The notes under the pieces: generated by a model | What the model saw: only the letters and a program-made list of their open reading frames with translations | The model's database searches: none | What the model was told of the DNA's origin: nothing | In this document: positions 9,401 to 15,450 of the stretch, one piece after another | Layout: each line of letters starts with the position of its first letter | Position numbering within the stretch: the stretch's first letter is position 1 | Assembly: GCA_017541265.1 (NCBI GenBank) | Contig: JAFXZK010000091.1 | Span: 1-62,844, forward strand | DNA: 62,844 nt | Source of the DNA: Bacteroidaceae bacterium | GTDB lineage: Bacteria > Bacteroidota > Bacteroidia > Bacteroidales > Bacteroidaceae | Reading direction: 5' to 3' | Translations under genes and position numbers: made by a program

Positions 9401-9531
9401 ACCGTGCCTGGGATGTCCCCCGAAGGAGCCTTTGTGATGTCGTAATACACGCCGCCCACGTTGAAGCTATAGGCTGAGGCCGCCAACACGAAAATTTGCG
9501 CCAATAGCGCTAAAGTAACTTTTTTCTTCAT
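6424..9531 (-). CDS. BspA-like leucine-rich-repeat surface protein with secretion tail
   Basis: A 1,035-residue secreted protein: signal peptide (MKKKVTLALLAQIFVLAASAYS), then about 30 LRR_5 (BspA/Treponema pallidum type) units of 23 residues, each with an AF-x-NC/GC core and a leading V-x-x-IG. Five units carry an 8-residue-longer AVRNSAYDN insert. They are spaced exactly 146, 169, 169 and 146 residues apart, so the array is built from super-repeats of six or seven LRRs. After the array come an FN3/CHB_HEX_C-like domain (about 850-940) and a tail (VYDLSGKLVGKATAAGA to RSVKVLLR) of the T9SS sorting type. BspA relatives bind host matrix proteins and other bacteria. It is expressed alone, with its own promoter and terminator. 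Confidence 0.9.
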   Translation of the reverse strand: MKKKVTLALLAQIFVLAASAYSFNVGGVYYDITKAPSGDIPGTVSVVSGDGYSGTVTIPASVQNEGLTYNVTAIAPQAFQNSIHLTGVNIGSNVTSIGYRAFYGCEELEEIVIPDNVTTLAVRNSAYDNSEAFIGCSSLTSVTLGAGISVMGTYAFENCSNITSLTIKDGCNYISEGSFKGCAKLTTVNFPNSITFIGAYAFQDCSRLTTITMGEGVKAIGTQAFLNCSHLRSATLGKTLRTINFQAFANCTDLESIVLPDSVLSLAVRNSAYDNNEAFLNCTSLEEVTIGQKLAEMGSYTFKGCTALRTVTIKEGCSVIGGGCFRGCTKIANLTIPNTVTSIGYEAFYECTALKSINIPNSVTIIGNQAFYNCDNMTSATIGDGVNTIGQQAFFSCDRLATVNMGNDVRTIGWQAFANCIDLEEITLTDNVVTLAVRNSAYANGEQFMGCTSLTDATIGAKVANMGTGVFLNCTALKNVTIKEGCSLIGAACFRGCSKLPSVIIPNTVESIGDEAFYQCTALKNINVPQSVTAIGAAAFYECSSMMEAIIGDGVTTIGAQSFQNCTKLTKVKIGSDVRTIGYRAFAFCTDLNDINLTDQIKTFAVRNSAYDNAETFQGCTSLTKVVLGKKVESMGDGVFADCTALKTVEIHNGCAIIGKYCFQNCPSLTEVIIPESVSEVQENAFYKCSAMTKAVIGDGVTYVGPLAFAECTQLAQLTIGADVRTIGYRAFFGCKALEEVVIPDYCTKLAFRNSAYDNGEQFQNCTSLKKVTLGKRIATMGTGVFSGCAALEQITIKDGCAVISANCFNGCNAIQTIKNYCVDIPATAGNAFSSYTASLYVPSSVIEDYKAAEPWKNFGTIDVMENAPNEGDNKCAAPQMVYDGGQLRLTCETEGASFVTEITDSDIKTYDTDIIDLTVTYVIKAYATKDGFDNSDIVTGTLCWIDATPAVGGDDDAVGVTEIKAIPVLIQNHDGILSVSGAEEGTLIAVYDLSGKLVGKATAAGAATSIATSLRAGSTAVVRIGERSVKVLLR

Positions 9532-9613
9532 ACCTTTTTAATTTTAATTGTTTATTATTTGATGTTTGTCCGTTTTCTTCGACAGGAGTGCCGTGTCCAA
9601 GCTAACACGGGAA

Positions 9614-9644
9614 CAAAGATATGAATAAATGCCCAAACCGCCAA
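9614..9644 (-). promoter_or_regulatory. Promoter of the BspA-like gene
   Basis: Minus-strand TTG (9644-9642), 20-base spacer, TATCTTTG (9621-9614). The implied 5' leader is about 75 bases. Confidence 0.7.
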
Positions 9645-9698
9645 GCGATTTGAAGAAAATTTCTTCTCTTTTGCCGACGAGGCTGAATAACCGCAGAC

Positions 9699-9780
9699 AA
9701 GTACACGCTCTTATGCCAATAAGTACACGTTCTTATGTCAACAAGTACACGTTCTTATGCGGATAAGTACAGGGGCTTTT
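9699..9780. repeat. 22-base-period tandem repeat, array 1
   Basis: Three complete units starting at 9699, 9721 and 9743 (AAGTACACGTTCTTATG plus five variable bases) and a partial fourth. Each unit is near-palindromic around ACGT. Same family as the arrays at 14668-14777 and 35884-35971. Confidence 0.85.
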
Positions 9781-9801
9781 TTCAATTATGAATTTATTCG
9801 T

Positions 9802-9832
9802 TTTGATTTTTGAATTATTCGTCGTATCTTTG
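9802..9832 (+). promoter_or_regulatory. Promoter of the acid phosphatase gene
   Basis: TTTG at 9802-9805, 19-base spacer, TATCTTTG at 9825-9832. It falls inside the longest open frame (from 9788) and so supports the ATG at 9866. Confidence 0.75.
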
Positions 9833-9865
9833 CAGGCGGAAAAACCCTTCAAACAACATAAAACT

Positions 9866-10582
9866 ATGAAAAAGACAACCTGTATCATCGCTCTTCTGTT
9901 CGCAGCCGTCGTCTGCTACGGACAGTCCAACCATTATCTGACCAAGGAGGAGGCTCCGCACGACACCGTCTTCATGGGCGCTCCCCCTGCCTTCGGCTCA
10001 CTGCTGTTCGAGCAGGACTTCCACATGTACCAGTACGGCAAGACGCTCCGCCCCACCCCGCGCGGACAGCAGGCCGTCAAGGACGCCGACACCTCGGCGG
10101 GAAGCGTCCTGGAGGGCTTCTCGGAGGCCTTCGGAATGACGCTCTCGAAGGAGAACACACCGGAAATCTACAAGCTCATCGCAAGGATGAAGGAGGACGC
10201 CGGAAGCTATGCGACGCGCTGCACCAAGAACTTCTACAAGCGCACACGCCCCTACGCCCTCTATAACGAGCCGACGGCCGTGCCCGAGGCTGAAGAGGGA
10301 CTCCGGAACAACGGCAGCTACGTCTCCGGCCACAGCGCAATAGGCGTTGCCGTCTCGATGGTGCTCGCCACCATCAATCCCGAACGACAGGACCAGCTCT
10401 TCAAGCGCGGTCTCGACTTCGGCGATAGCCGCTGGATCGTTGGCTTCCACCACTACAGCGACGTCAAGGCCGGACAGATGGTGGGCGCTCTGGTGCTGCC
10501 CGCCCTCCTGAACAACGCCGAGTTCATGGAGCAGCTCGCCAAGGCAAAGGCAGAGTTCGCCCGCCTGAAAGCAGGGAAGTGA
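9866..10582 (+). CDS. phoN: Class A non-specific acid phosphatase (PAP2 superfamily)
   Basis: A 238-residue periplasmic phosphomonoesterase with signal peptide (to about residue 18, ending CYGQ). The three PAP2/class A signature blocks are intact: KNFYKRTRP (KxxxxxxRP), SYVSGHSAIG (SGH block) and SRWIVGFHHYSD (SRxxxxxHxxxD), which supply the phosphate-binding Lys/Arg and the two catalytic His. Length fits the PhoN/PhoC family (about 230-250). It would release phosphate from nucleotides or sugar phosphates. A single-gene unit with its own promoter, ending in a terminator shared with the convergent gene. Confidence 0.92.
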   Translation: MKKTTCIIALLFAAVVCYGQSNHYLTKEEAPHDTVFMGAPPAFGSLLFEQDFHMYQYGKTLRPTPRGQQAVKDADTSAGSVLEGFSEAFGMTLSKENTPEIYKLIARMKEDAGSYATRCTKNFYKRTRPYALYNEPTAVPEAEEGLRNNGSYVSGHSAIGVAVSMVLATINPERQDQLFKRGLDFGDSRWIVGFHHYSDVKAGQMVGALVLPALLNNAEFMEQLAKAKAEFARLKAGK

Positions 10583-10633
10583 ACCGGCATTGTTCCCAAA
10601 GTCCGCACCTGTGGGCGGCAGGACACACAAGAC

Positions 10634-10663
10634 AGAAGCCCGTGACGATGGTCGCGGGCTTCT
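10634..10663. terminator. Bidirectional terminator
   Basis: Nine-base stem AGAAGCCCG / CGGGCTTCT with a 12-base loop, followed by TACTTTT, between two convergent genes. Confidence 0.75.
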
Positions 10664-10684
10664 ACTTTTCACAGGGACAAGGGC

Positions 10685-11092
10685 TCAATAGGTCATTACG
10701 GGCTTAAGCTCCTTGGCCAGGGCAATCATCTTCTCAACCTGCTTCACGGAAGGAACGCGGCGGACAAGGCGCTTCGCGTCGTTCGTCTCCTGCATCTTCT
10801 GCACCAGGTTCGCAGCTACACGGTGGCGGAGCTCCTTGACAGTGTCGACACCTGCGGCCTCGAGCAGCTCGGCGAACTGCGGGCCGACGCCCTTGATGCG
10901 GAACAGGTCGGCATGGTTGGTCCACTTCAAGATGAGCTTGTCGCTGATGCCAGTGGCCTCGGCCAGCTCGGCACGCCCCTTGGGAGCGGCGCACTTCTTC
11001 AACAGGTCCTCAACCTTCACAATGCCAGCCTTCTGGAGTTTCGGAGCATAAGCCTCGCCCACGCCCTCGATGTCGATAATTTTGTAAGTCAT
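10685..11092 (-). CDS. DUF4332 helix-hairpin-helix protein
   Basis: A 135-residue protein starting MTYKIIDIEGVGEAYAPKLQ. It contains two helix-hairpin-helix units (IEGVGEAYAPKLQKAGI near residue 7 and IKGVGPQFAELLEAAGV near 72), as in DUF4332, a small family related to the HhH DNA-binding repeats of radA and polA. The frame extends upstream to 11134, but the promoter at 11165-11196 and the family start favour 11092. The cellular role is not known; non-specific nucleic-acid binding is plausible. Single-gene unit. Confidence 0.82.
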   Translation of the reverse strand: MTYKIIDIEGVGEAYAPKLQKAGIVKVEDLLKKCAAPKGRAELAEATGISDKLILKWTNHADLFRIKGVGPQFAELLEAAGVDTVKELRHRVAANLVQKMQETNDAKRLVRRVPSVKQVEKMIALAKELKPVMTY

Positions 11093-11164
11093 AGTGTTTG
11101 GAGTTTTTGGAGTTAATAATTTAGGGATTAACAATAGTTATAATATAATGTTGTCTCTGCCCCA

Positions 11165-11196
11165 CAAAGTTACGATAAAGCAAAGGAAAATCCAAA
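11165..11196 (-). promoter_or_regulatory. Promoter of DUF4332 gene
   Basis: Minus-strand TTTG (11196-11193), 20-base spacer, TAACTTTG (11172-11165). Confidence 0.7.
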
Positions 11197-11288
11197 GAAA
11201 AGCACATTTTTCTTCCGATTTCCGGGCAAAAGTGGCTTTGCAAAGCTGAAGTTACGGCTTTTTCGTCAGATGTAAACCCTGCCGTCGG

Positions 11289-11420
11289 CACGAAAAGTCC
11301 GTATGCCTCTGTTGAAATGTCCACATGCCTCTGTTGAAATTGTCCGCATACCTCTGTTGAAAAGTCCGTATGACTCTGTTGAAAAGTCCGTATGACTCTG
11401 TTGAAAAGTCGTATGCCTCT
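11289..11420. repeat. 22-base-period tandem repeat, array 2
   Basis: Six units of GTTGAAAAGTCCGTATGACTCT type, starting near 11289, 11311, 11333, 11356, 11378 and 11400. Four units are 22 bases, one 23 and one 21. Sequence is unlike array 1 but the period is the same. No gene is credible here. Confidence 0.85.
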
Positions 11421-11916
11421 GTAATCTGTCTTTTTGCCTTCATGGTGCGGAGATTGGTAACACTTGCCGCGTTCTGGTACGAACTTCGGGAAGACTTAAC
11501 CCACAAAATGCCTGCTTTCGCCTCACTTGGTGCGAAACCCAGGAACATTTTATGCCGTTTTAGCACCCAGACAAGGTGTCTGGTGCGGACTTGTGGAAGA
11601 CTTTTGCGCGATTTAGCATAGCTTGTAGCCAAATCCTTTCCTAATAATTGAAACACTTCCCTAAATTCGCACCTCATTTAGGCTGTCTGTGTGCCTTGGT
11701 GCGAACTTTAGGTACACTTCTCGCGCTTTGGGGGTCTTCAACACACAAAATGGCGTCGTCCAGATTGAAAAAACGTGCGAAAAAGGTGCACCTGCTTGAT
11801 GGAAAAACTCCATGCTTGAACAAAAATTTGACAAAAGGCAGCTTGAAAACCAACAGACGCAGCCTATTTTGAAAGAAACAGGTTCCGAAGACAAAAACAA
11901 CCCGTGTCTCGTTGAC
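11421..11916. other. Non-coding, repeat-bearing flank of the replication locus
   Basis: No credible gene. The motif GGTGCGAACTT or GGTGCGGACTT occurs around 11447, 11528, 11582 and 11697, with an inverted copy near 11664, each followed by a GGAAGACTT-like word. The same words recur at 14280-14640 on the other side of the partition genes, so this probably belongs to the origin region. Confidence 0.5.
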
Positions 11917-12128
11917 AATAAGAACGTGCCTAGTTGGCGATAAGAACGTGCCTAGTTGGCGATAAGAACGTGTCCTATTGGCAATAAGAACGTGCTTCGT
12001 TGGCAATAAGAACGTGTGTAGTTGGTGATAAGAGCGTGCCTAGTTGGCGATAAGAACGTGTCCAATTGGCAATAAGAACGTGCCTCGTTGGCGATAAGAA
12101 CGTGTGTTGTTGGTGATAAGAGCGTGCC
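11917..12128. repeat. 22-base-period tandem repeat, array 3, with 88-base higher-order repeat
   Basis: Nine full 22-base units (consensus GATAAGAACGTGCCTAGTTGGC) from 11917 plus a partial tenth. Units 2-5 (11939-12026) and 6-9 (12027-12114) match in order, so a block of four units has been duplicated. All three minus-strand frames are open through the array because 22 is not a multiple of three, so the predicted proteins there are artefacts. Confidence 0.9.
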
Positions 12129-12164
12129 AGACCAAAGGGAAGAACGGCATGAAAGGCCAGCAGG

Positions 12165-12340
12165 CACATTGCCCAGGGCATCGCCCTGGGTTTGAGTGCA
12201 ATGGAGATGTTCGCCCTGTAAGGGCAAAAGAATTCGATAATAAAGCTTTTGCCCTTACTTGGCGGGTTACCCTTAGGGAGGCAAACATACCCAGGACGTG
12301 CCCTGGGCTAACTGCGTTTTGCCCCTTCGGGGCGAACTCT
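12165..12340. repeat. GCCCAGGGC-type dispersed palindromic repeat
   Basis: Contains GCCCAGGGCATCGCCCTGGG, CGCCCTGTAAGGGC, CCCAGGACGTGCCCTGGG and GCCCCTTCGGGGC hairpins. I recall similar repeats scattered between genes in Bacteroidota genomes. No coding potential is apparent. Confidence 0.6.
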
Positions 12341-12370
12341 GGTGGTTCGATTGCGGATAAACAAAAAGAA

Positions 12371-12415
12371 AAGGCTCAAATTGCTGCGAAAAATTTTTAC
12401 AACATTTTGAGCCTT
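12371..12415. terminator. Inverted repeat, possible terminator or small RNA
   Basis: AAGGCTCAAA (12371-12380) pairs with TTTGAGCCTT (12406-12415), and the loop contains AAAAATTTTT. It lies downstream of the ParA partner gene on the minus strand. Confidence 0.45.
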
Positions 12416-12574
12416 AGTCCCTACCCTACCCAATTTCTAGGGCGATTTTGACCATTTAGAGGGTTTTTAGCCCACTATTCGAAGATTTACCAAAACGGCT
12501 TCGCGTACTCTCTGAACTTAACTCGAAAACAATACAAGCCTGCGCAAAAATAGCTCAACCTCGCTCCGTGGGCT

Positions 12575-12946
12575 TTATACCCACTGGTAAACGGTGTCCT
12601 CGTACTGCTCGATGATGCGCAAGGACTCCGCGTCGAGTCCCTGTCCCTCCTTGTAGTGCTGACGAAGGAACTGATGGAGTGCGGCACGGACGACATTCTG
12701 CTTCTCCAGCTTCTGGCGGAAGGCGATGTAGTCGAGGGCGTTGCGGTCGTCCTCCGCCGTGAAGAAGCTGAAGCCTCCGACCTTCTGGATGGTGCAGACG
12801 CGGCGCAGGGGCTTGGGCGCAGGCGTCTCTTGAACAATCTGTGTGCGCACTGCCTCGTTGGTCGCCAGAGGCTTCGGAGCCACGAAATTGCGTGTGGCAT
12901 CCTCGGCCACACGGCTGATATTCAACGATTTCTTCTTAATAGCCAT
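12575..12946 (-). CDS. Small ParA partner, candidate centromere-binding protein
   Basis: A 123-residue protein starting MAIKKKSLNISRVAEDATRN, with a basic N-terminus, a Pro-rich linker (APKPLATNEAV, ETPAPKPLRR) and a C-terminal helical region (FRQKLEKQNVVRAALHQFL). The frame extends to 12988, but that extra segment reads through repeat-like DNA. It follows parA by 56 bases on the same strand, the position of a parB-type gene, and its size and basic N-terminus fit the small non-ParB adaptor proteins that partner plasmid ParAs. It also recalls DUF3408 partners next to ParA in Bacteroides mobile elements. No motif proves DNA binding. Confidence 0.6.
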   Translation of the reverse strand: MAIKKKSLNISRVAEDATRNFVAPKPLATNEAVRTQIVQETPAPKPLRRVCTIQKVGGFSFFTAEDDRNALDYIAFRQKLEKQNVVRAALHQFLRQHYKEGQGLDAESLRIIEQYEDTVYQWV

Positions 12947-13002
12947 ATACTTGTGTATTTTGATGTTTGCGTATTCAGATATTTGCATACTTGGCTCTCG
13001 GC

Positions 13003-13890
13003 CTACTTGCTTCGCTCACGGATGAAGTTCTCGTAGGCGGCATTGGCAATTTGTCCCCAACGGGCTGGCGTCCAGCTCTTTGGACGAGCTTTGCGGCCAA
13101 TCATGTATTCAGCAACGCGCATATAGTCGTCGGCCACGGGGCTATTGCTGGCGTACTCAAAGAGGGACATCTCGTTAGCGACGGATTCAGTACACCTCAC
13201 GCTTTCGCGGACACTAATAGGAAAGAGCGGAGCTTTGACTTCCTCTATATTGCTATAATACTCCTTCACTTCGCGGCTGAGATTGCGGTTGTTGTTCCAG
13301 CGAACCAGGAGGTAGCCCATGATGCGGACCGGGCACCGGAGCTGCGTACGAACCTTATTTATATAGTCGAGCAGACGCGGCAAGCCCTGTAAACTGTAGA
13401 TGCCTGCTTCTGTCGGGACAATGACGAAATCACTGGCAACCAAAGCGTTAGTGTTCATCAGCGTCTCGCCTCCAGGGGCACAATCGATGAAGACATAGTC
13501 GTACATATCACGAATCCTCTGTCCACTTTCCGGGTCAGTAAGGTTCAGAAAATCAGCCAGTCGGCGCTCACGGTTATACATCAGCTGCAGCTCCGCATTG
13601 ATGTTGCTCATGCTGTGACTTCCCGGCACATAGTCCAGCCCGCCGTAGCGCGTGTAGATGGGCAGGGGCAGCGACTCGCCGGGCTGGGCGTCGTGGAGCC
13701 ATTCGTAGATTGTGCTTTCCGCCTCGAGGTGAACGGTCTTATCGACGGTGTCGGTAAGGTTACACTGTGGGTCTGTATCGACGAGCAGAACCTTTTTACC
13801 AAGCAGCCAGAGCGCGAAGCCCAGGTTGACGCATGTGGTTGTCTTTGCACAGCCACCCTTATCATGTAAAAGAGAAATAACTTGTGACAT
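13003..13890 (-). CDS. parA: ParA family partition ATPase
   Basis: A 295-residue ParA/Soj ATPase that moves replicon copies apart. The deviant Walker A motif KGGCAKTTT occurs near residues 11-19, the A' motif is VDTDPQCN, and a Walker B-like segment reads YVFIDCAPGG. The protein lacks the extra N-terminal helix-turn-helix of type Ia plasmid ParAs, so it is closer to chromosomal Soj and type Ib proteins. Its start lies 32 bases from a promoter, and repeated ATATTCA words, possible centromere sites, lie on both sides of the operon. It pairs with the gene at 12575 and is divergent from the replication initiator at 15451. Confidence 0.93.
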   Translation of the reverse strand: MSQVISLLHDKGGCAKTTTCVNLGFALWLLGKKVLLVDTDPQCNLTDTVDKTVHLEAESTIYEWLHDAQPGESLPLPIYTRYGGLDYVPGSHSMSNINAELQLMYNRERRLADFLNLTDPESGQRIRDMYDYVFIDCAPGGETLMNTNALVASDFVIVPTEAGIYSLQGLPRLLDYINKVRTQLRCPVRIMGYLLVRWNNNRNLSREVKEYYSNIEEVKAPLFPISVRESVRCTESVANEMSLFEYASNSPVADDYMRVAEYMIGRKARPKSWTPARWGQIANAAYENFIRERSK

Positions 13891-13922
13891 ATCTGTTAGA
13901 CATTATCGTTTGTATTGCGTTG

Positions 13923-13953
13923 CAAAGGTAGTGTTTTTTGTTGAGAACTGCAA
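13923..13953 (-). promoter_or_regulatory. parA promoter
   Basis: Minus-strand TTG (13953-13951), 20-base spacer, TACCTTTG (13930-13923). Confidence 0.75.
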
Positions 13954-13964
13954 GAAAATACCCA

Positions 13965-14245
13965 AGTATTTTCGCATATTTACATATCCTTATATTTCCA
14001 CACGTCTGAATATACAGCAAAAAGAGCGGTTTTATCGCTTAAAAATGGCGTATTTATATACAGATACTCAAATATCAGCACGTATTTAAACACACAAGTA
14101 GCCACAAGTATTTGGATGCAAGAATATGGAGAAACTCGGCTATAAGGATATTCAAATATACAGGCATCCGAGCACTTAGATATTCAGACACTCACACGTC
14201 TACATATACAGATATTCAAACATACGGATATAGAGACATTGTAAT
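13965..14245. repeat. ATATTCA/ATACAGATA short repeats, candidate centromere (parS-like) region
   Basis: Repeated words GATATTCAAATATACAGG, GATATTCAGACACTCAC and ACAGATATTCAAACATACGG recur at irregular spacing. A related block (GTATTCAGATATTTGCATAC) lies at 12967-12995, so candidate sites flank the par operon. No coding function seen. Confidence 0.45.
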
Positions 14246-14399
14246 ATGTAATCCAGTGTATTCAAGAAAGTGTTCACAAAGTCCGCACATTCCCAAAGTC
14301 CTCACCAAATGTTCACATAGACATCATCTTGTGTTCCAAACTCTCGCACCTTGTGTTCTGGTTGTTCGCACCTCTAATAGTGTATCAGCATGAAAAACA

Positions 14400-14515
14400 A
14401 CGGTTTATGGATGCCTATATATAAAATAAGATAATCAATCATTATAAAAATAAATGTTTAATTTTAAAATATCAATTATAAAATTATTGTTTTATATTAC
14501 TTATAAGTAACACCA
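14400..14515. other. AT-rich region, candidate DNA unwinding element
   Basis: More than 80% A+T over about 110 bases, in marked contrast to its surroundings. It lies between the partition operon and the repeat arrays that precede the replication initiator, as expected for the melting site of an iteron origin. Confidence 0.55.
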
Positions 14516-14667
14516 AGCTATTGTTTTTCAATGGGATAGCAATAGCCTGGTGCGGACATTCGGAAGAATTGGTGCGACGAACGTGAAGCTTTCTTGAACA
14601 GAACGGGAAGAGTTGGTGCGAAGTTTAGGAACTATATAGATGATAAGCCTTTCTGCAGGTGTTTGCG

Positions 14668-14777
14668 ACAAGCACAGGGGCTTACGGTCATAAGTACACG
14701 TTCTTATGGGGATAAGTACAGGGACTTATGGTCGTAAGTACACGTTCTTATGGACATAAGTACAGGGACTTACGCGG
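14668..14777. repeat. 22-base-period tandem repeat, array 4
   Basis: Five units of exactly 22 bases starting at 14668, 14690, 14712, 14734 and 14756. Two types alternate: CATAAGTACACGTTCTTATG-like and CATAAGTACAGGGACTTATG-like, both near-palindromic. It directly precedes the 24-base iterons. Confidence 0.9.
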
Positions 14778-14916
14778 TGCAGATGCGGAGGTGTCTGGTT
14801 CCTGGTCGAAAGAGGGTAGGGGACAAATGGTAGGGGACAAACAAAAAAAAGTGATGCTCTGGGTTTACAAAAGAGCAGTTGCGATGTATATATATAGTAG
14901 AGTGGGGTAGGGGACA

Positions 14917-15365
14917 GGTACGCGCCGGTGCAGAGAGGTAGGCACACACCGCTGCAGAGAGCCAGGTACACACTAGTGCAGAGGGGAAGGAACACGCTGG
15001 TAGAGAGGCAGGAACACACCGGTGCATAGTGGCTGGAACACGCTTGTGCAGATGGGCAGGAACACTATGGTGCAGAGAGACGGGTACACGCTAATGCCGA
15101 GATATAGGTACATGCAGGTGCAGGTAGGCTGGTACACCGAGGTGTGAGAGAGTATTTAAATCAAAGTATGAGAGTGCATTCAAACCGAAGTGTGAGAGTT
15201 CACTAAGACTGCAGTGTGAGGGTATGGTAAAACAAGGTGCAAAAGCTCAACAAGAGTGTGGTGCTAAAGTACTACAAGAACATGGTGCAAATTCACCGTA
15301 AGAGAATGGTGCTAATGTGCAGACAAAGTGACGTGCGAGGCATGAATTACAACAAAGTGCGAATT
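14917..15365. repeat. 24-base iteron array, candidate replication origin
   Basis: Units start at 14917, 14941, 14965, 14989, 15011, 15035, 15059, 15083, 15107 and 15131, so 24 bases apart apart from one 22-base step (consensus GGnACACnnnnGTGCAGAG). The register continues with diverged units (GTGCnAAnn...) up to the initiator promoter, giving about 18-19 units. Direct tandem repeats immediately upstream of a Rep_3-type initiator are the hallmark of an iteron-controlled origin. Spurious open frames cross the region and none looks real. Confidence 0.82.
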
Positions 15366-15389
15366 TTTGGAACATTTTTAATAAAAAAA

Positions 15390-15421
15390 TTTGTTTATTA
15401 CGATGGAATCGATTAATTTTG
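15390..15421 (+). promoter_or_regulatory. Promoter of the replication initiator
   Basis: TTTG (15390-15393), 20-base spacer, TAATTTTG (15414-15421). It overlaps the codons that would follow an ATG at 15403, so transcription probably begins after that ATG and translation starts at 15451. It abuts the last iteron, which suggests autoregulation by Rep. Confidence 0.7.
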
Positions 15422-15450
15422 CAGCAGAAAACTTAGAAGAAGACGACGAA

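Noticed and set aside
11917-12128. CRISPR array.
   Set aside because: The 22-base units are contiguous with no unique spacers, and no cas genes are present.
11952-12288. Open frames on the minus strand with a 22-residue protein repeat (THVLIANxxRSYCQL...).
   Set aside because: All three minus frames show the same peptide because a 22-base tandem repeat lacks stops. No start context or family; explained by DNA repeat array 3.
14726-15027. Minus-strand ORFs of 85-97 residues over the iterons.
   Set aside because: Low-complexity translations of 22- and 24-base repeats, with no promoter.
15403-15450. ATG at 15403 as start of the replication initiator.
   Set aside because: A near-perfect promoter (15390-15421) overlaps these codons, so the transcript likely starts downstream of this ATG. 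Kept only as an alternative.
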